Below, one piece after another: positions 7,804-15,400 of a stretch of 32,307 nucleotides of DNA. This DNA comes from Verrucomicrobiota bacterium (GTDB taxonomy: Bacteria; Verrucomicrobiota; Kiritimatiellia; CAIQIC01; JAGNIJ01): positions 1 through 32,307 of the forward strand of contig JAHJJH010000261.1 in NCBI GenBank assembly GCA_018823105.1, read 5' to 3'. Under the pieces are notes generated by a model. It did no database searches, had not been told where the DNA came from, and saw only the letters and a program-made list of their open reading frames with translations. How positions within the stretch are numbered: position 1 is the first letter of the stretch; each line of letters begins with the position of its first letter. A program made the position numbers and the translations under genes.

Positions 7804-8781
7804 ATGAACTGGCTGGAATACGGGGAAAGGGTGCGGGCGGGCGGCGCCTTGACGCGCGATGAGGCCCTGGCCGTGCTGCGTTCCTCTGACGACGAACTGC
7901 TGGGCGTGCTGCAGGCGGCCTTCCTGGTCCGCCGTGCGCACTTCGGCCGCAACGTGAACCTGCATATCCTGCGCAACGCGCAGAGCGGGTCGTGCGGAGA
8001 AAACTGCGCCTTCTGCAGTCAGTCCGCCGTTTCCGCCGCCGGGATCGAACGTTATCCGCTTCAATCCGTGGAGGAGATCGTCGCGGGCGCCGTCGAGGCG
8101 CAGCGCCTGGGCGCGGTCAAGTATTGCGTCGTGACCAGCGGCCGGGCCCCGGCGGAGGAGACGCTGGAAACATTCTGCGAAGTCGCGCGCCGGGTTCGAA
8201 AGCAGACGTCGCTTCATCTTTGCGTCTCGCCCGGATTGCTCACGGAGGCGCAGGCGCAAGCCCTTGCGCGGGCCGGCGTGCATCGCGTGAACCATAACCT
8301 GGAGACCTCCCGGCGCTATTTTCCAACCATCTGCGACACCCACACCTACGACGATCGGGTCGCCACGGTTCGAGTCGTGAAAGCGGCGGGCATGGAGGTA
8401 TGCTGCGGTGGAATCCTCGGCCTTGGAGAGAGCCTGGAAGATCGTGTGGACCTGGCGTTCGCGCTGCGCGCACTGGAGGTGGATTCCATTCCCGTCAATT
8501 TTTTCAATCCCCGGCCCGGCACGCCGCTGGCGGAGCGCCCCAAGCTGGGCGCGATGGAGGGATTGCGCGGGCTGGCGCTGTTCCGGCTGGTCAACCCGGC
8601 GCGGGACCTCCGCGCCGCGGGCGGGCGCGAGGCGTGCCTGGGCGCCCTCCAACCGCTGGCCATGTTCGCCGCCAATTCCATTTTCAGCAACGGCTATCTG
8701 ACCACGCCGGGCCAGGGCCGCTCGGCGGACGCGGTGATGCTGGAGGAGGCCGGCTTCCGGCCGGCGCAGTTGGAGATGTAA
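7804..8781 (+). CDS. bioB: Biotin synthase
   Basis: BioB is a radical SAM enzyme that inserts sulfur into dethiobiotin, the last step of biotin synthesis. The 325-residue product has the [4Fe-4S] motif CGENCAFC (Cys64, Cys68, Cys71). The second-cluster ligands are recognisable in VKYCVVTSG, LHLCVSPG, GMEVCCGGILGLGE and the Arg region LRAAGGRE. NHNLETSRRYF matches the conserved substrate-side motif. GGGAGG lies 7 bases before the ATG. It is divergent from bioFHC, and a palindromic repeat follows 6 bases after the stop. The product feeds the biotinylation of AccB encoded at 16595. Confidence 0.96.
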   Translation: MNWLEYGERVRAGGALTRDEALAVLRSSDDELLGVLQAAFLVRRAHFGRNVNLHILRNAQSGSCGENCAFCSQSAVSAAGIERYPLQSVEEIVAGAVEAQRLGAVKYCVVTSGRAPAEETLETFCEVARRVRKQTSLHLCVSPGLLTEAQAQALARAGVHRVNHNLETSRRYFPTICDTHTYDDRVATVRVVKAAGMEVCCGGILGLGESLEDRVDLAFALRALEVDSIPVNFFNPRPGTPLAERPKLGAMEGLRGLALFRLVNPARDLRAAGGREACLGALQPLAMFAANSIFSNGYLTTPGQGRSADAVMLEEAGFRPAQLEM

Positions 8782-8787
8782 GCATTT

Positions 8788-8841
8788 GGTAGGGACGGCT
8801 CGCTGAGCCGTCCGCGGCGCGCTCGGCGAGCGCGCCCTACC
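8788..8841. repeat. Double-hairpin palindromic element with GTAG/CTAC ends
   Basis: The outer ends are GGTAGGG (8788-8794) and its complement CCCTACC (8835-8841). Between them stand two perfect 9-base hairpins with 3-base loops: GGACGGCTC/GAGCCGTCC (8793-8813) and GGCGCGCTC/GAGCGCGCC (8816-8836). Similar layouts occur at 21076, 22634, 27329 and 27979. It may end bioB transcription or form stabilising RNA structure, though no T-run follows. Confidence 0.85.
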
Positions 8842-8868
8842 TCGATGCAGTGGCGCAATCAATCTGCC

Positions 8869-9627
8869 ATGTCTATGGACGTACAGGAAATCACAACCCG
8901 CACGGCGCTGGTCCGCTCTCGCATCCCGGGCGTTGAATTCGTGATCAATCCCTACCTCGGGTGCGGCCACGGCTGCCGCTACTGTTACGCCGTGTTCATG
9001 ACCAAGTATTCCCGCCACCATGTCCGGTCCGCGTGGGGCCAATTCGTGGAAGTCAAAACGAACATCGCCGCCGTGCTTCGCGATGAATTGCGCCGCAAAC
9101 GGAAGACCGGCACGGCGATGCTTTCCAGCGTATGTGATCCCTACCAGCCGGCCGAGCGCCGGTACAAGCTGACGCGCCGGTGCCTCGAGGCCCTGCGCGA
9201 TTTCAACTGGGGGATCGAAATCCTGACGCGTTCCCCGCTGGTGCTCCGGGATCTGGATATCCTCAAAACCTTGCCCCGCGTATCGGTGGGCCTGACGATC
9301 CCGACCGATGACGATCGCGTGCGCCGCGTGACGGAGCCCGGGGCCCCGCCGATCGGAAGCCGGATCGTGACGTTGCGACGGCTGAAGGAGGCGGGGGTGG
9401 CGACCTGGGCGTTCATCGGCCCCATGCTGCCCATGAATCCCGAGCGGCTGGCCGAACTGGTGGCGCCCGTCGCGGACGAAGTGATGATCGATGCGCTGAA
9501 TTACCGCGGGCAGGTCGCAGGCCTGTTCCGGCAGCAGGGCTGGGCCTATGCGCTGACCAACGAATACGCGCAGCGTACGCGTCGGGTATTGATGGGACGG
9601 CTCGGCCGGAAAGCGTCCAGCGTGTAA
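8869..9627 (+). CDS. SPL-family radical SAM protein
   Basis: The product (252 residues from this start) belongs to the SplB-like radical SAM group (COG1533). It carries the cluster motif CGHGCRYC (Cys32, Cys36, Cys39) in the typical setting NPYLGCGHGCRYCYAVFM, followed by WGQFVEVK, SSVCDPYQPAERRYKLTRRCLEAL split over two segments, and ILTRSPLVLRDLDIL. True spore photolyase is longer and this organism is unlikely to sporulate, so the substrate is unknown; many such short proteins have no assigned reaction. Start choice is uncertain: ATGs at 8845, 8869 and 8875 all lack a ribosome binding site, and a repeat ends 3 bases before 8845. It converges with nadA, with a 5-base gap between stops. Confidence 0.85.
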   Translation: MSMDVQEITTRTALVRSRIPGVEFVINPYLGCGHGCRYCYAVFMTKYSRHHVRSAWGQFVEVKTNIAAVLRDELRRKRKTGTAMLSSVCDPYQPAERRYKLTRRCLEALRDFNWGIEILTRSPLVLRDLDILKTLPRVSVGLTIPTDDDRVRRVTEPGAPPIGSRIVTLRRLKEAGVATWAFIGPMLPMNPERLAELVAPVADEVMIDALNYRGQVAGLFRQQGWAYALTNEYAQRTRRVLMGRLGRKASSV

Positions 9628-9632
9628 TCACC

Positions 9633-10673
9633 TCACCCGATGGCGATCATGCGCTCGACGGCGCGCAAGGCGCGCACGCGGATGTCTTCCGGCACCTCGA
9701 TCACGTACCGGTTCAGCTTCAGGGAGTTCAGCGTGTCTTCCAGCGTGATCTCGTTCATGTGCGGGCAGCGGAGGCTGCAGATGCGGACCATTTCCTTGCC
9801 CGGATTTTCCGCGGCGATGTTGTCGCCCATGCTGCATTCCGTGAGCAGCAGGTATCGCTTCGCCGACGATTGCTGGACATAGCGGACCATGGCCATCGTG
9901 CTGCCGGCAAAATCGGCGGCCTTGACCACGGCCGGTTTGCATTCGGGATGGGCGAGGACCACGACGTCGGGAAACTGGCGCCGGGCATTCTTTACGTCTT
10001 CCACGGTGAATCGGACATGCACCTCGCACGAGCCGGTCCAGCCGATCATCTGGTAATCCAGGTTTTCAGGGGCCCCGGCTTTTCTCCGGCTTTTCCGCGT
10101 CGGGAAGATGATGCGCCGGCCCGTCTCTCGCGCGACGTTCCTTGCCAGGAATTCGTCCGGCAGGAAAATCACGCGGTCGCTGTGGAGCGATTCGACCACG
10201 GCGGCCGCGTTGCCGGAGGTGCAGCAGATGTCGGACTCGGCCTTCACGTCGGCGTACGTGTTCACGTACGTGACCACCGGCACGCCGGGGAACTCGAGGC
10301 GGAGCCGGCGGACGTCTTCCGCCGTGATGCTTTCGGCCAGCGAGCAGCCGGCGCGTTCGGCGGGCAGCAGGACGGTCCGGCCGGGATTGAGGATCTTGGC
10401 CGTCTCGGCCATGAAGCGGACGCCGCAGAAGACGATCACGTCCTTGTCCGTCTGCGCGGCCCTGCGGCTCAACTCGAGCGAATCGCCCGTGAAATCGGGG
10501 ATGGAATGGTAGAGGGCGGGTTCCATGTAGTTGTGCGCCAGGATGACGGCGTTGCGCTCCTGCTTCAGCCGCAGGATCTGGTCGGCGATGCCCGCCTTGT
10601 AGCGCAGTTCCACGTCGGGCACGACGTGGCCGAGGCGCGCCTTCATTATCTCGTACATTTCAACCGCGGACAT
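9633..10673 (-). CDS. nadA: Quinolinate synthase
   Basis: NadA condenses iminoaspartate with dihydroxyacetone phosphate to quinolinate, a step of de novo NAD synthesis, using an oxygen-sensitive [4Fe-4S] cluster. The 346-residue product has AHNYMEPALYHSIPDFTGDS split around residues 46-65, FCGVRFMAETAKIL, and three likely cluster cysteines: Cys110 (ERAGCSLAE), Cys216 (GWTGSCEVH) and Cys303 (RCPHMN). About 20 basic residues around 190-205 appear inserted before the second ligand compared with the E. coli enzyme as I remember it. AAAGG lies close before the ATG. No nadB or nadC neighbours are present. It is divergent from the gene at 10768. Confidence 0.95.
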   Translation of the reverse strand: MSAVEMYEIMKARLGHVVPDVELRYKAGIADQILRLKQERNAVILAHNYMEPALYHSIPDFTGDSLELSRRAAQTDKDVIVFCGVRFMAETAKILNPGRTVLLPAERAGCSLAESITAEDVRRLRLEFPGVPVVTYVNTYADVKAESDICCTSGNAAAVVESLHSDRVIFLPDEFLARNVARETGRRIIFPTRKSRRKAGAPENLDYQMIGWTGSCEVHVRFTVEDVKNARRQFPDVVVLAHPECKPAVVKAADFAGSTMAMVRYVQQSSAKRYLLLTECSMGDNIAAENPGKEMVRICSLRCPHMNEITLEDTLNSLKLNRYVIEVPEDIRVRALRAVERMIAIG

Positions 10674-10767
10674 AAATCACCTTTCACGGCAAGGTAGGCT
10701 GCTTTCGGGATGATTTCAACCGCAAGATAGGCGCGGGTTTTGATTGCGCGGGCACTCCGGGCAGGAT

Positions 10768-12051
10768 ATGAAGAAAAAAGGCAGGTACTTCGTGAACGAC
10801 GAAAATCCCAGCGAATCGCTGCCGCCTTCGCCAGAAATCCCGGAACCTGTGAACCGACCTATGCGGTCCGTCCGCCGGGAACACGCCGCCTGCGACGCGT
10901 TGCGCACTTTTTTGCGGGACCTGCATGAGAGTCGATTCGGCCGTGTGCTGCCCCGCCAGGAAGAAGCCGAGTTGGTGTTGAAGTTGAAGGCCCGGCCCGG
11001 CGAAGACTGGGCGCTGTCCTTCCATCCCTCGCTGGGTGAACAGTTGACGGCGCAACTCGACGACTGGCAGGCCGGCCGGAATGTGTACCGGGAAGGCCGG
11101 GCCTACTGCTTCCGCTGCGACACCTCGGAATGCGAACACGCCCGGCCGGCTTCCCCCCTGGAGGTCTTCAAGGAATATGCCCCCAACGGCATGCCGGAAT
11201 GGCATGAGCTGGCCCAGGCCTTGCTCGCCGCCGGGGACGACCGCGTGGACCGGCTCTACCGGGAGGGGGGGGGTATCGTCGCCATGTTTCAGCCCGGCCG
11301 CCTGCTCCGCAGCCGGCAGCTTTCCTCCTTCGGGCGGTCGTCGCGGACGTACGCCATCCTGGCCCAGGTCGCGGCCGGTTTTTTCCAGATGGCGCGGGGC
11401 GCGACCGGCGAGACGGCCCCCCGCCTGGCGGTTTCCTTCCAGGCCGTCGAGGGACGTGGGGCGCAAGGGGAACTGCTGTTGCGCCTGAACCTGGTGGCCG
11501 GCACCGACCCGGTCGAGTTGCGCGAGCAACTGGCCTCGGGCTGGCAGCCCGCCCTGTACCGTGCCTGGAAAACGGCGGCCCAGGAAATCGAGCGCTTGGA
11601 ACGGCTGGCCCGGGAGGCCGCGCAGGGCGGGACGGCCGAGTCCATGAGCGAGATCCTGCGCCGCGTGCCTGGAGTGATGCGCCGACTGGCGGAGTCGTTG
11701 GAGCGGGGTGGCCGGCAGGAGGCGCGCCGCACGCATCACGTCGAAAGGCGACGGCAGGAGCAGCGTCCCGTCCACAAGGCCCTGGAAGACGTCCGCGCGG
11801 TGGCGGCCGGCATGGCCTTCGAAGACGAAAAAGCGGGCACCACGGTCGCCTGCGGGCCGCAATCCAGGGCGCACGCGTTCAACAGGGATGGTCGTCACGT
11901 CACGAGCTTTGTGCTCCGGCCGCAGGCGATTGACTTGCGGTTGCGCACGCGCCGATGGCGTGTTCTGACCCCGGAGGAAGTGGCCGAGTTCAAACGGCGC
12001 GTTGAGCAGTACGTCCCCGATCAGAAGGACATCGCGCCGCCGCTCTCCTGA
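10768..12051 (+). CDS. Unrecognised protein with Cys3-His cluster
   Basis: This is a soluble-looking, Arg-rich protein of 427 residues with no signal peptide or membrane segment. I cannot assign a family. Residues 112-126 hold CFRCDTSECEH (Cys114, Cys117, Cys122, His124), which resembles the C-x-C-xn-C-x-H SWIM zinc finger but with C-x2-C spacing, so zinc and perhaps nucleic acid binding is plausible. The middle (about 190-280) is hydrophobic/beta-like. The region about 290-350 is predicted helical and highly basic (ARRTHHVERRRQEQRP). The C-terminus has a compact GTTVACGPQSRAHAF/GRHVTSFVL segment that looks conserved in style. The ATG at 10768 is preferred to a TTG 8 codons earlier. The 3' end overlaps the convergent exonuclease gene by 31 bases. 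Confidence 0.75.
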   Translation: MKKKGRYFVNDENPSESLPPSPEIPEPVNRPMRSVRREHAACDALRTFLRDLHESRFGRVLPRQEEAELVLKLKARPGEDWALSFHPSLGEQLTAQLDDWQAGRNVYREGRAYCFRCDTSECEHARPASPLEVFKEYAPNGMPEWHELAQALLAAGDDRVDRLYREGGGIVAMFQPGRLLRSRQLSSFGRSSRTYAILAQVAAGFFQMARGATGETAPRLAVSFQAVEGRGAQGELLLRLNLVAGTDPVELREQLASGWQPALYRAWKTAAQEIERLERLAREAAQGGTAESMSEILRRVPGVMRRLAESLERGGRQEARRTHHVERRRQEQRPVHKALEDVRAVAAGMAFEDEKAGTTVACGPQSRAHAFNRDGRHVTSFVLRPQAIDLRLRTRRWRVLTPEEVAEFKRRVEQYVPDQKDIAPPLS

Positions 12052-12764
12052 TAGAGCTCGCCCAGGCGCAGATGGCCGTTGCGCTTGCTTAACCCCTTCT
12101 CGAAGATCAGCACGACGTACATCGAGTCTGCGAGGGCGCGGTGAAGCACCCCCGTGTCCACTTCCGTATAGTGCGCGACTTCGGAGAGCGTGTAGGAGCG
12201 CGCGTCGGGGAACCATTTCCGGAAGAGAGGCAGGCTATCCACCACCAGGTTGTTCAGCATCGGCAGTTCCGCCCGCCGGATTTCCTCGGCCATAAAAGAC
12301 ACATCGAACCGGGCGTTGTGGGCCATGAGTACGCTGCCCTGGGCGAATTCCGCAAATTCAGGATAAACCTTTTTGAAGGACGGCTTATCCTGGACATCCT
12401 CGTTGGTGATCCCATGCACTTCGGTGGCCCAGTACGGGATTCGGCGGCCCGGGTGAATGATCCAGCTTTTCTCGGCAAGTACCTGGCCGTTCCTGAACTT
12501 GACCGCCCCGATTTCCACGATCCGGTCCCCGCTGGGACTGAAACCCGTGGTTTCCGTGTCAAAGGCCACGAAGGTGACATTGGCCACCAGCGTGTTGCGA
12601 TGAGGCATCTTCTCGAATTGCAGGCTGGGCGGCACCCGTTTTGAGTCGGCCGCCGGCGCGTCAAGGAAAAGAAGGGTGGCCGTTGTCAAGAGGGTGGCAA
12701 AGGACACCAGTACGAGCGTGCGTCGCCTTTGGCGAACAACACCGCTATTTTTCAGCAAGTACAT
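12021..12764 (-). CDS. DnaQ-type 3'-5' exonuclease with N-terminal signal/anchor
   Basis: The 247-residue product contains a complete DEDDh exonuclease domain: FDTETTGF (Asp69, Glu71), AHNARFD (Asp154) and HRALADS (His208, Asp213), as in DNA polymerase III epsilon and its relatives. Unusually, it begins with a basic stretch RQRRR and a hydrophobic segment TLVLVSFATLLTTATLLFL, then DAPAAD, which reads as a signal peptide or membrane anchor. The ATG at 12764 has AAAGG 8 bases upstream, which supports the long form. An internal ATG at 12608 would give a cytoplasmic enzyme of 195 residues, but GAGAAG touches it with no spacing. It is probably not the replicative epsilon subunit. Its 3' end overlaps the gene on the other strand. 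Confidence 0.85.
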   Translation of the reverse strand: MYLLKNSGVVRQRRRTLVLVSFATLLTTATLLFLDAPAADSKRVPPSLQFEKMPHRNTLVANVTFVAFDTETTGFSPSGDRIVEIGAVKFRNGQVLAEKSWIIHPGRRIPYWATEVHGITNEDVQDKPSFKKVYPEFAEFAQGSVLMAHNARFDVSFMAEEIRRAELPMLNNLVVDSLPLFRKWFPDARSYTLSEVAHYTEVDTGVLHRALADSMYVVLIFEKGLSKRNGHLRLGELYQESGGAMSF

Positions 12765-12811
12765 GGATTAACCTTTGTTATGATTGGAACGAATTCCTAT
12801 CATTGGTGATA

Positions 12812-12840
12812 ACGTTACCATCGTTCATGGAAGCAGTCAA
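12812..12840 (-). promoter_or_regulatory. Possible promoter of the exonuclease gene
   Basis: On the minus strand TTGACT (12840-12835) is followed after 17 bases by TAACGT (12817-12812), which overlaps the palindrome TAACGTTA. The -35 box is good but the -10 matches only 3 of 6. A regulator site overlapping the -10 is possible. Confidence 0.3.
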
Positions 12841-13000
12841 GCGTAATACAAACATATATTACTTGACAAGATATCCGCGTATTGAGCCGAGGGGGCGCGG
12901 GCATAGGAAACAGAGACACAAGGAAACCAAAGATCAGAAGTGGTTGTGGTGTTATTCAGCTCTTTCATCCGGAATCGGCGGCCCAAAAGCCTCTTTTGAT

Positions 13001-13027
13001 TGTCAGGTCGGCTTTATCCCCTATAAT
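13001..13027 (+). promoter_or_regulatory. Possible promoter upstream of cysS
   Basis: A perfect TATAAT at 13022-13027 is preceded by TTGTCA (13001-13006, 15-base spacer) or TTGATT (12997-13002, 19-base spacer). Neither spacer is ideal. A transcript from here would have a leader of about 245 bases before cysS, running through the inverted repeat at 13096-13256. It could also serve a small RNA. Confidence 0.45.
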
Positions 13028-13067
13028 CCGCGCGGTGTTTGGTGGAGGGGACAGATCAGGTCGTTTT

Positions 13068-13256
13068 CCGCCATAGGCGGATCCGCCTTCGGCGGAAGGC
13101 TGTAGGTTGTTAGGCTGTAGGAATAATGATGCGTGACCACACGAAATGTATGGCATCTATCTCGCTTCTGGCGGGCTTTGATCCGGCTGCCGACTATTTA
13201 AAGACTCGATCAATGCACAACGATAAGCAGCCTACAGCCTACTAGCCTACAGCCTT
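13068..13256. repeat. Hairpin pair plus 26-base inverted repeat in cysS leader
   Basis: Two small perfect hairpins, CCGCC/GGCGG (13068-13080) and TCCGCC/GGCGGA (13082-13096), are followed by an inverted repeat. The left arm is 13096-13121 and the right arm 13231-13256, with 23 of 26 positions pairing. Each arm itself contains AGGCTGTAGG twice. The 109 bases between the arms encode nothing I recognise. The arrangement resembles a small non-autonomous element or a large RNA stem. The ATCCGCCTTCG word recurs in the repeats near 22.7 kb and 27.4 kb. Confidence 0.75.
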
Positions 13257-13279
13257 TCCACCCTAATAATGAGCATCCA

Positions 13280-14677
13280 GTGGGCTTACGTTTTTACAAT
13301 ACCTTGACACGGAAAGTGGATCCTTTCGAGCCGCTGGAGCCGGGGCATGTGCGGCTCTATACGTGCGGGCCGACGGTTTATAATGCCGCGCATATCGGCA
13401 ATTTCCGCGCCTACGTGTTCGAGGATTTGTTGCGGCGGTACCTGAAATTCAAAGGATTTCGGGTCACCCAGGTCATGAACCTTACCGACGTGGACGACAA
13501 GACCATCAAGGGGGCCCGGGAAGCGGGCCTTTCGCTCAACGACTTCACCCGGCAGTTCAAGGACATGTTCTTTGAGGACGTAAAAACGCTCAATGTCGAG
13601 CCGGCCGAACACTACCCGGCCGCCACCGACCATATCCCCGAGATGATCGGGCTCCTCGAGCAGTTGATGAAAAAGGGGTTTGCCTATCGTTCGGAAGACG
13701 GTTCGATTTATTTCAGCATCAAGAAATTCCCCGCCTACGGCCGGTTGGCGCACCTGGATCTTTCCGGCCTGAAAGCCGGCGCTCGGGTGGCCCAGGATGA
13801 ATACGAGAAGGAAAACGCGGCCGACTTTGCCCTGTGGAAGGCGTGGGACGAGAAGGATGGCGAGGTGGGCTGGGAGGCGCCCTGGGGCCGCGGCCGGCCG
13901 GGTTGGCATATCGAGTGCTCGGCCATGAGCATGAAATACCTCGGCGAGAGCTTCGATATCCATACCGGCGGGGTGGACAACATTTTCCCGCATCACGAGG
14001 ACGAGATCGCCCAGAGCGAGGCCGCGACCGGCAAGCCGTTTGTGCGCTTCTGGCTGCACTGCGCCCACCTGATCGTGGATGGGCGCAAGATGTCCAAGTC
14101 GCTGGGCAATTTTTACACGCTCCGGGACCTGCTCGGCCGCGGCTACTCGGGGCGGGAAATCCGATACGAGCTCATGGCCACGCATTACCGGCAGTGGCTC
14201 AACTTCACGTTCGATTCGCTGCAGGCCGCCCGCGCGGCGCTCGACCGGCTGGACGAGTTCCGCCGCCGCCTGGACCTTGCGTCGGCGGGGTCGGTCGCCG
14301 GCCGAATGCCGTCCTGGGTGGAAGTGGCCCGCGCCGGCTTTGTCGCGGCGATGGACGACGACCTGAACATTTCCGGGGCGCTCGGCGCGCTGTTCGATAT
14401 GGTCCACGCCGGCAACAAGGCGATGGATGCCGGGGAGACGGACGGCGCAGCGGCCCGCGCGGCGCTGGACGCGTTCGCGGACATGGACCGAGTGCTGGGG
14501 CTTCTACAGAGCGCGCAGGGGACAGCCGACGCAGCAATCCAAGGGCTCGTGGCGCGGCGCCAGCAGGCGCGCGCGGAGAAAAACTGGCCGGAGGCGGACC
14601 GCCTGCGCAAGGAACTACTGGCCCTGGGCTGGACGGTGAAGGATACTCCGCGGGGGCCGCAACTTAAAAAAGCTTGA
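13280..14677 (+). CDS. cysS: Cysteine--tRNA ligase
   Basis: CysRS is a class I synthetase that charges tRNA-Cys in the cytoplasm. The 465-residue product is full length. It shows YTCGPTVYNAAHIGNFRAY with the zinc ligand Cys29 and the HIGN signature at 38-41, VMNLTDVDDKTI, WHIECSAMS, GGVDNIFPHHEDEIAQSE and the KMSKS loop at 270-274. The C-terminal helical tRNA-binding region is present. The start is a GTG at 13280; an ATG at 13269 is out of frame. The ribosome binding site is weak. It is followed by a repeat-like spacer and then tmk-holB. Confidence 0.97.
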   Translation: MGLRFYNTLTRKVDPFEPLEPGHVRLYTCGPTVYNAAHIGNFRAYVFEDLLRRYLKFKGFRVTQVMNLTDVDDKTIKGAREAGLSLNDFTRQFKDMFFEDVKTLNVEPAEHYPAATDHIPEMIGLLEQLMKKGFAYRSEDGSIYFSIKKFPAYGRLAHLDLSGLKAGARVAQDEYEKENAADFALWKAWDEKDGEVGWEAPWGRGRPGWHIECSAMSMKYLGESFDIHTGGVDNIFPHHEDEIAQSEAATGKPFVRFWLHCAHLIVDGRKMSKSLGNFYTLRDLLGRGYSGREIRYELMATHYRQWLNFTFDSLQAARAALDRLDEFRRRLDLASAGSVAGRMPSWVEVARAGFVAAMDDDLNISGALGALFDMVHAGNKAMDAGETDGAAARAALDAFADMDRVLGLLQSAQGTADAAIQGLVARRQQARAEKNWPEADRLRKELLALGWTVKDTPRGPQLKKA

Positions 14678-14678
14678 G

Positions 14679-14751
14679 AGTCCAAAGTCCCAAGTCCAAG
14701 GTCCAAAGTTGCACATCCAGTAACCAGGAACCACGAACGAAGAACCAAGAA
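14679..14751. repeat. Degenerate purine-biased short tandem repeats
   Basis: The gap between cysS and tmk consists of two runs of short imperfect repeats. The first is built on AGTCCAA (AGTCCAAAGTCCCAAGTCC then AAGGTCCAAAGT, 14679-14709). The second is built on GAACCA/GAAC words (ACCAGGAACCACGAACGAAG then AACCAAGAAC, 14722-14751). The strand is poor in T and unlike the GC-rich surroundings. No coding or promoter function is apparent. Confidence 0.7.
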
Positions 14752-14761
14752 CTTTCTCCTC

Positions 14762-15400
14762 ATGCGCGGTAAATTTATCACATTTGAAGGGCCCGAAGGC
14801 AGCGGCAAGACCACGCAAGCGCGACGCCTGTTGGCGAGGCTGGAGAAGGATGGGTACTCCGTGCTCTACGCCCGGGAGCCCGGCGGTACGCCGACCGGCG
14901 AAGCGATTCGGGAAATCCTGCAATACGACAAGGCCGGCGAACCCATCTGCCGGGAAACCGAAGTGCTCCTGTTCGCCGCCAGCCGCGCCCAACTGGTACG
15001 CCACGTCATTCTGCCCGCGCTGGAAAGCGGTCGGCAGGTGGTATGCGATCGCTTCGCGGATTCCACGACGGCCTACCAGGGTTTCGGACGCAACTTCCCC
15101 GTCGAGCAGATGCTGGCGATCAACGAATTTGCCATCAACGACGCAAACCCCGATTTAACTTTGCTGCTGGACGTCGAGGTTTCGTTGGGATTCGAGCGCC
15201 TGACCCGGCGGCACGCGGCCACGGCCAGCACTTGGGACCGCATCGAACGCGAGGAACGCGCCTTCCACGAACAGGTCCGGCGGGGCTATCTTGAACTGGC
15301 GCGGCGCTGGCCCGAGCGCTTCCGGGTGGTGGACGCCGGCCGGGACATGGACGTCGTGGAGCAGGAGATCTGGGGGCATGTCCGCCGTTTACTCGGCTGA
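14762..15400 (+). CDS. tmk: Thymidylate kinase
   Basis: Tmk phosphorylates dTMP to dTDP with ATP for DNA synthesis. The 212-residue product has the P-loop EGPEGSGKTT (residues 9-18), the substrate-side REPGGTPTGEAIRE, the DR motif in CDRFADSTTAYQGFGR, and a lid region TRRHAATASTWDRIE. Length is typical. No ribosome binding site is obvious; the start follows a repeat-like spacer. The 3' end overlaps holB by 23 bases, the common tmk-holB pairing. Confidence 0.96.
   Translation: MRGKFITFEGPEGSGKTTQARRLLARLEKDGYSVLYAREPGGTPTGEAIREILQYDKAGEPICRETEVLLFAASRAQLVRHVILPALESGRQVVCDRFADSTTAYQGFGRNFPVEQMLAINEFAINDANPDLTLLLDVEVSLGFERLTRRHAATASTWDRIEREERAFHEQVRRGYLELARRWPERFRVVDAGRDMDVVEQEIWGHVRRLLG

Larger units (their letters stand above)
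12765..13279. other. 515-base gap between exonuclease gene and cysS
   Basis: No gene is convincing here. The left part (12765-12880) is AT-rich, includes the palindrome TAACGTTA and probably carries the promoter of the minus-strand exonuclease gene. The middle carries a -35/-10 pair pointing to cysS. The right part holds two small hairpins and a long inverted repeat. A frame covering 12641-13105 on the plus strand runs through the upstream region of the exonuclease gene and lacks a ribosome binding site, so I do not call it. Confidence 0.5.

Noticed and set aside
8869-9627. True spore photoproduct lyase
   Set aside because: The protein is shorter than SplB and there are no sporulation genes; only the broader SPL-like radical SAM family is supported.
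10684-12216. Minus-strand open frame (510 codons) opposite the Cys3-His protein
   Set aside because: Either strand could be coding for an unknown protein, but the plus frame has an ordered Cys3-His cluster, balanced composition and a sensible start, while the minus frame is Pro/Gly/Gln/His-rich and runs into the exonuclease gene.
13028-13279. T-box or other riboswitch in front of cysS
   Set aside because: The leader is long and structured, but I see no T-box antiterminator motif (TGGNACCGCG type) or terminator with T-run.
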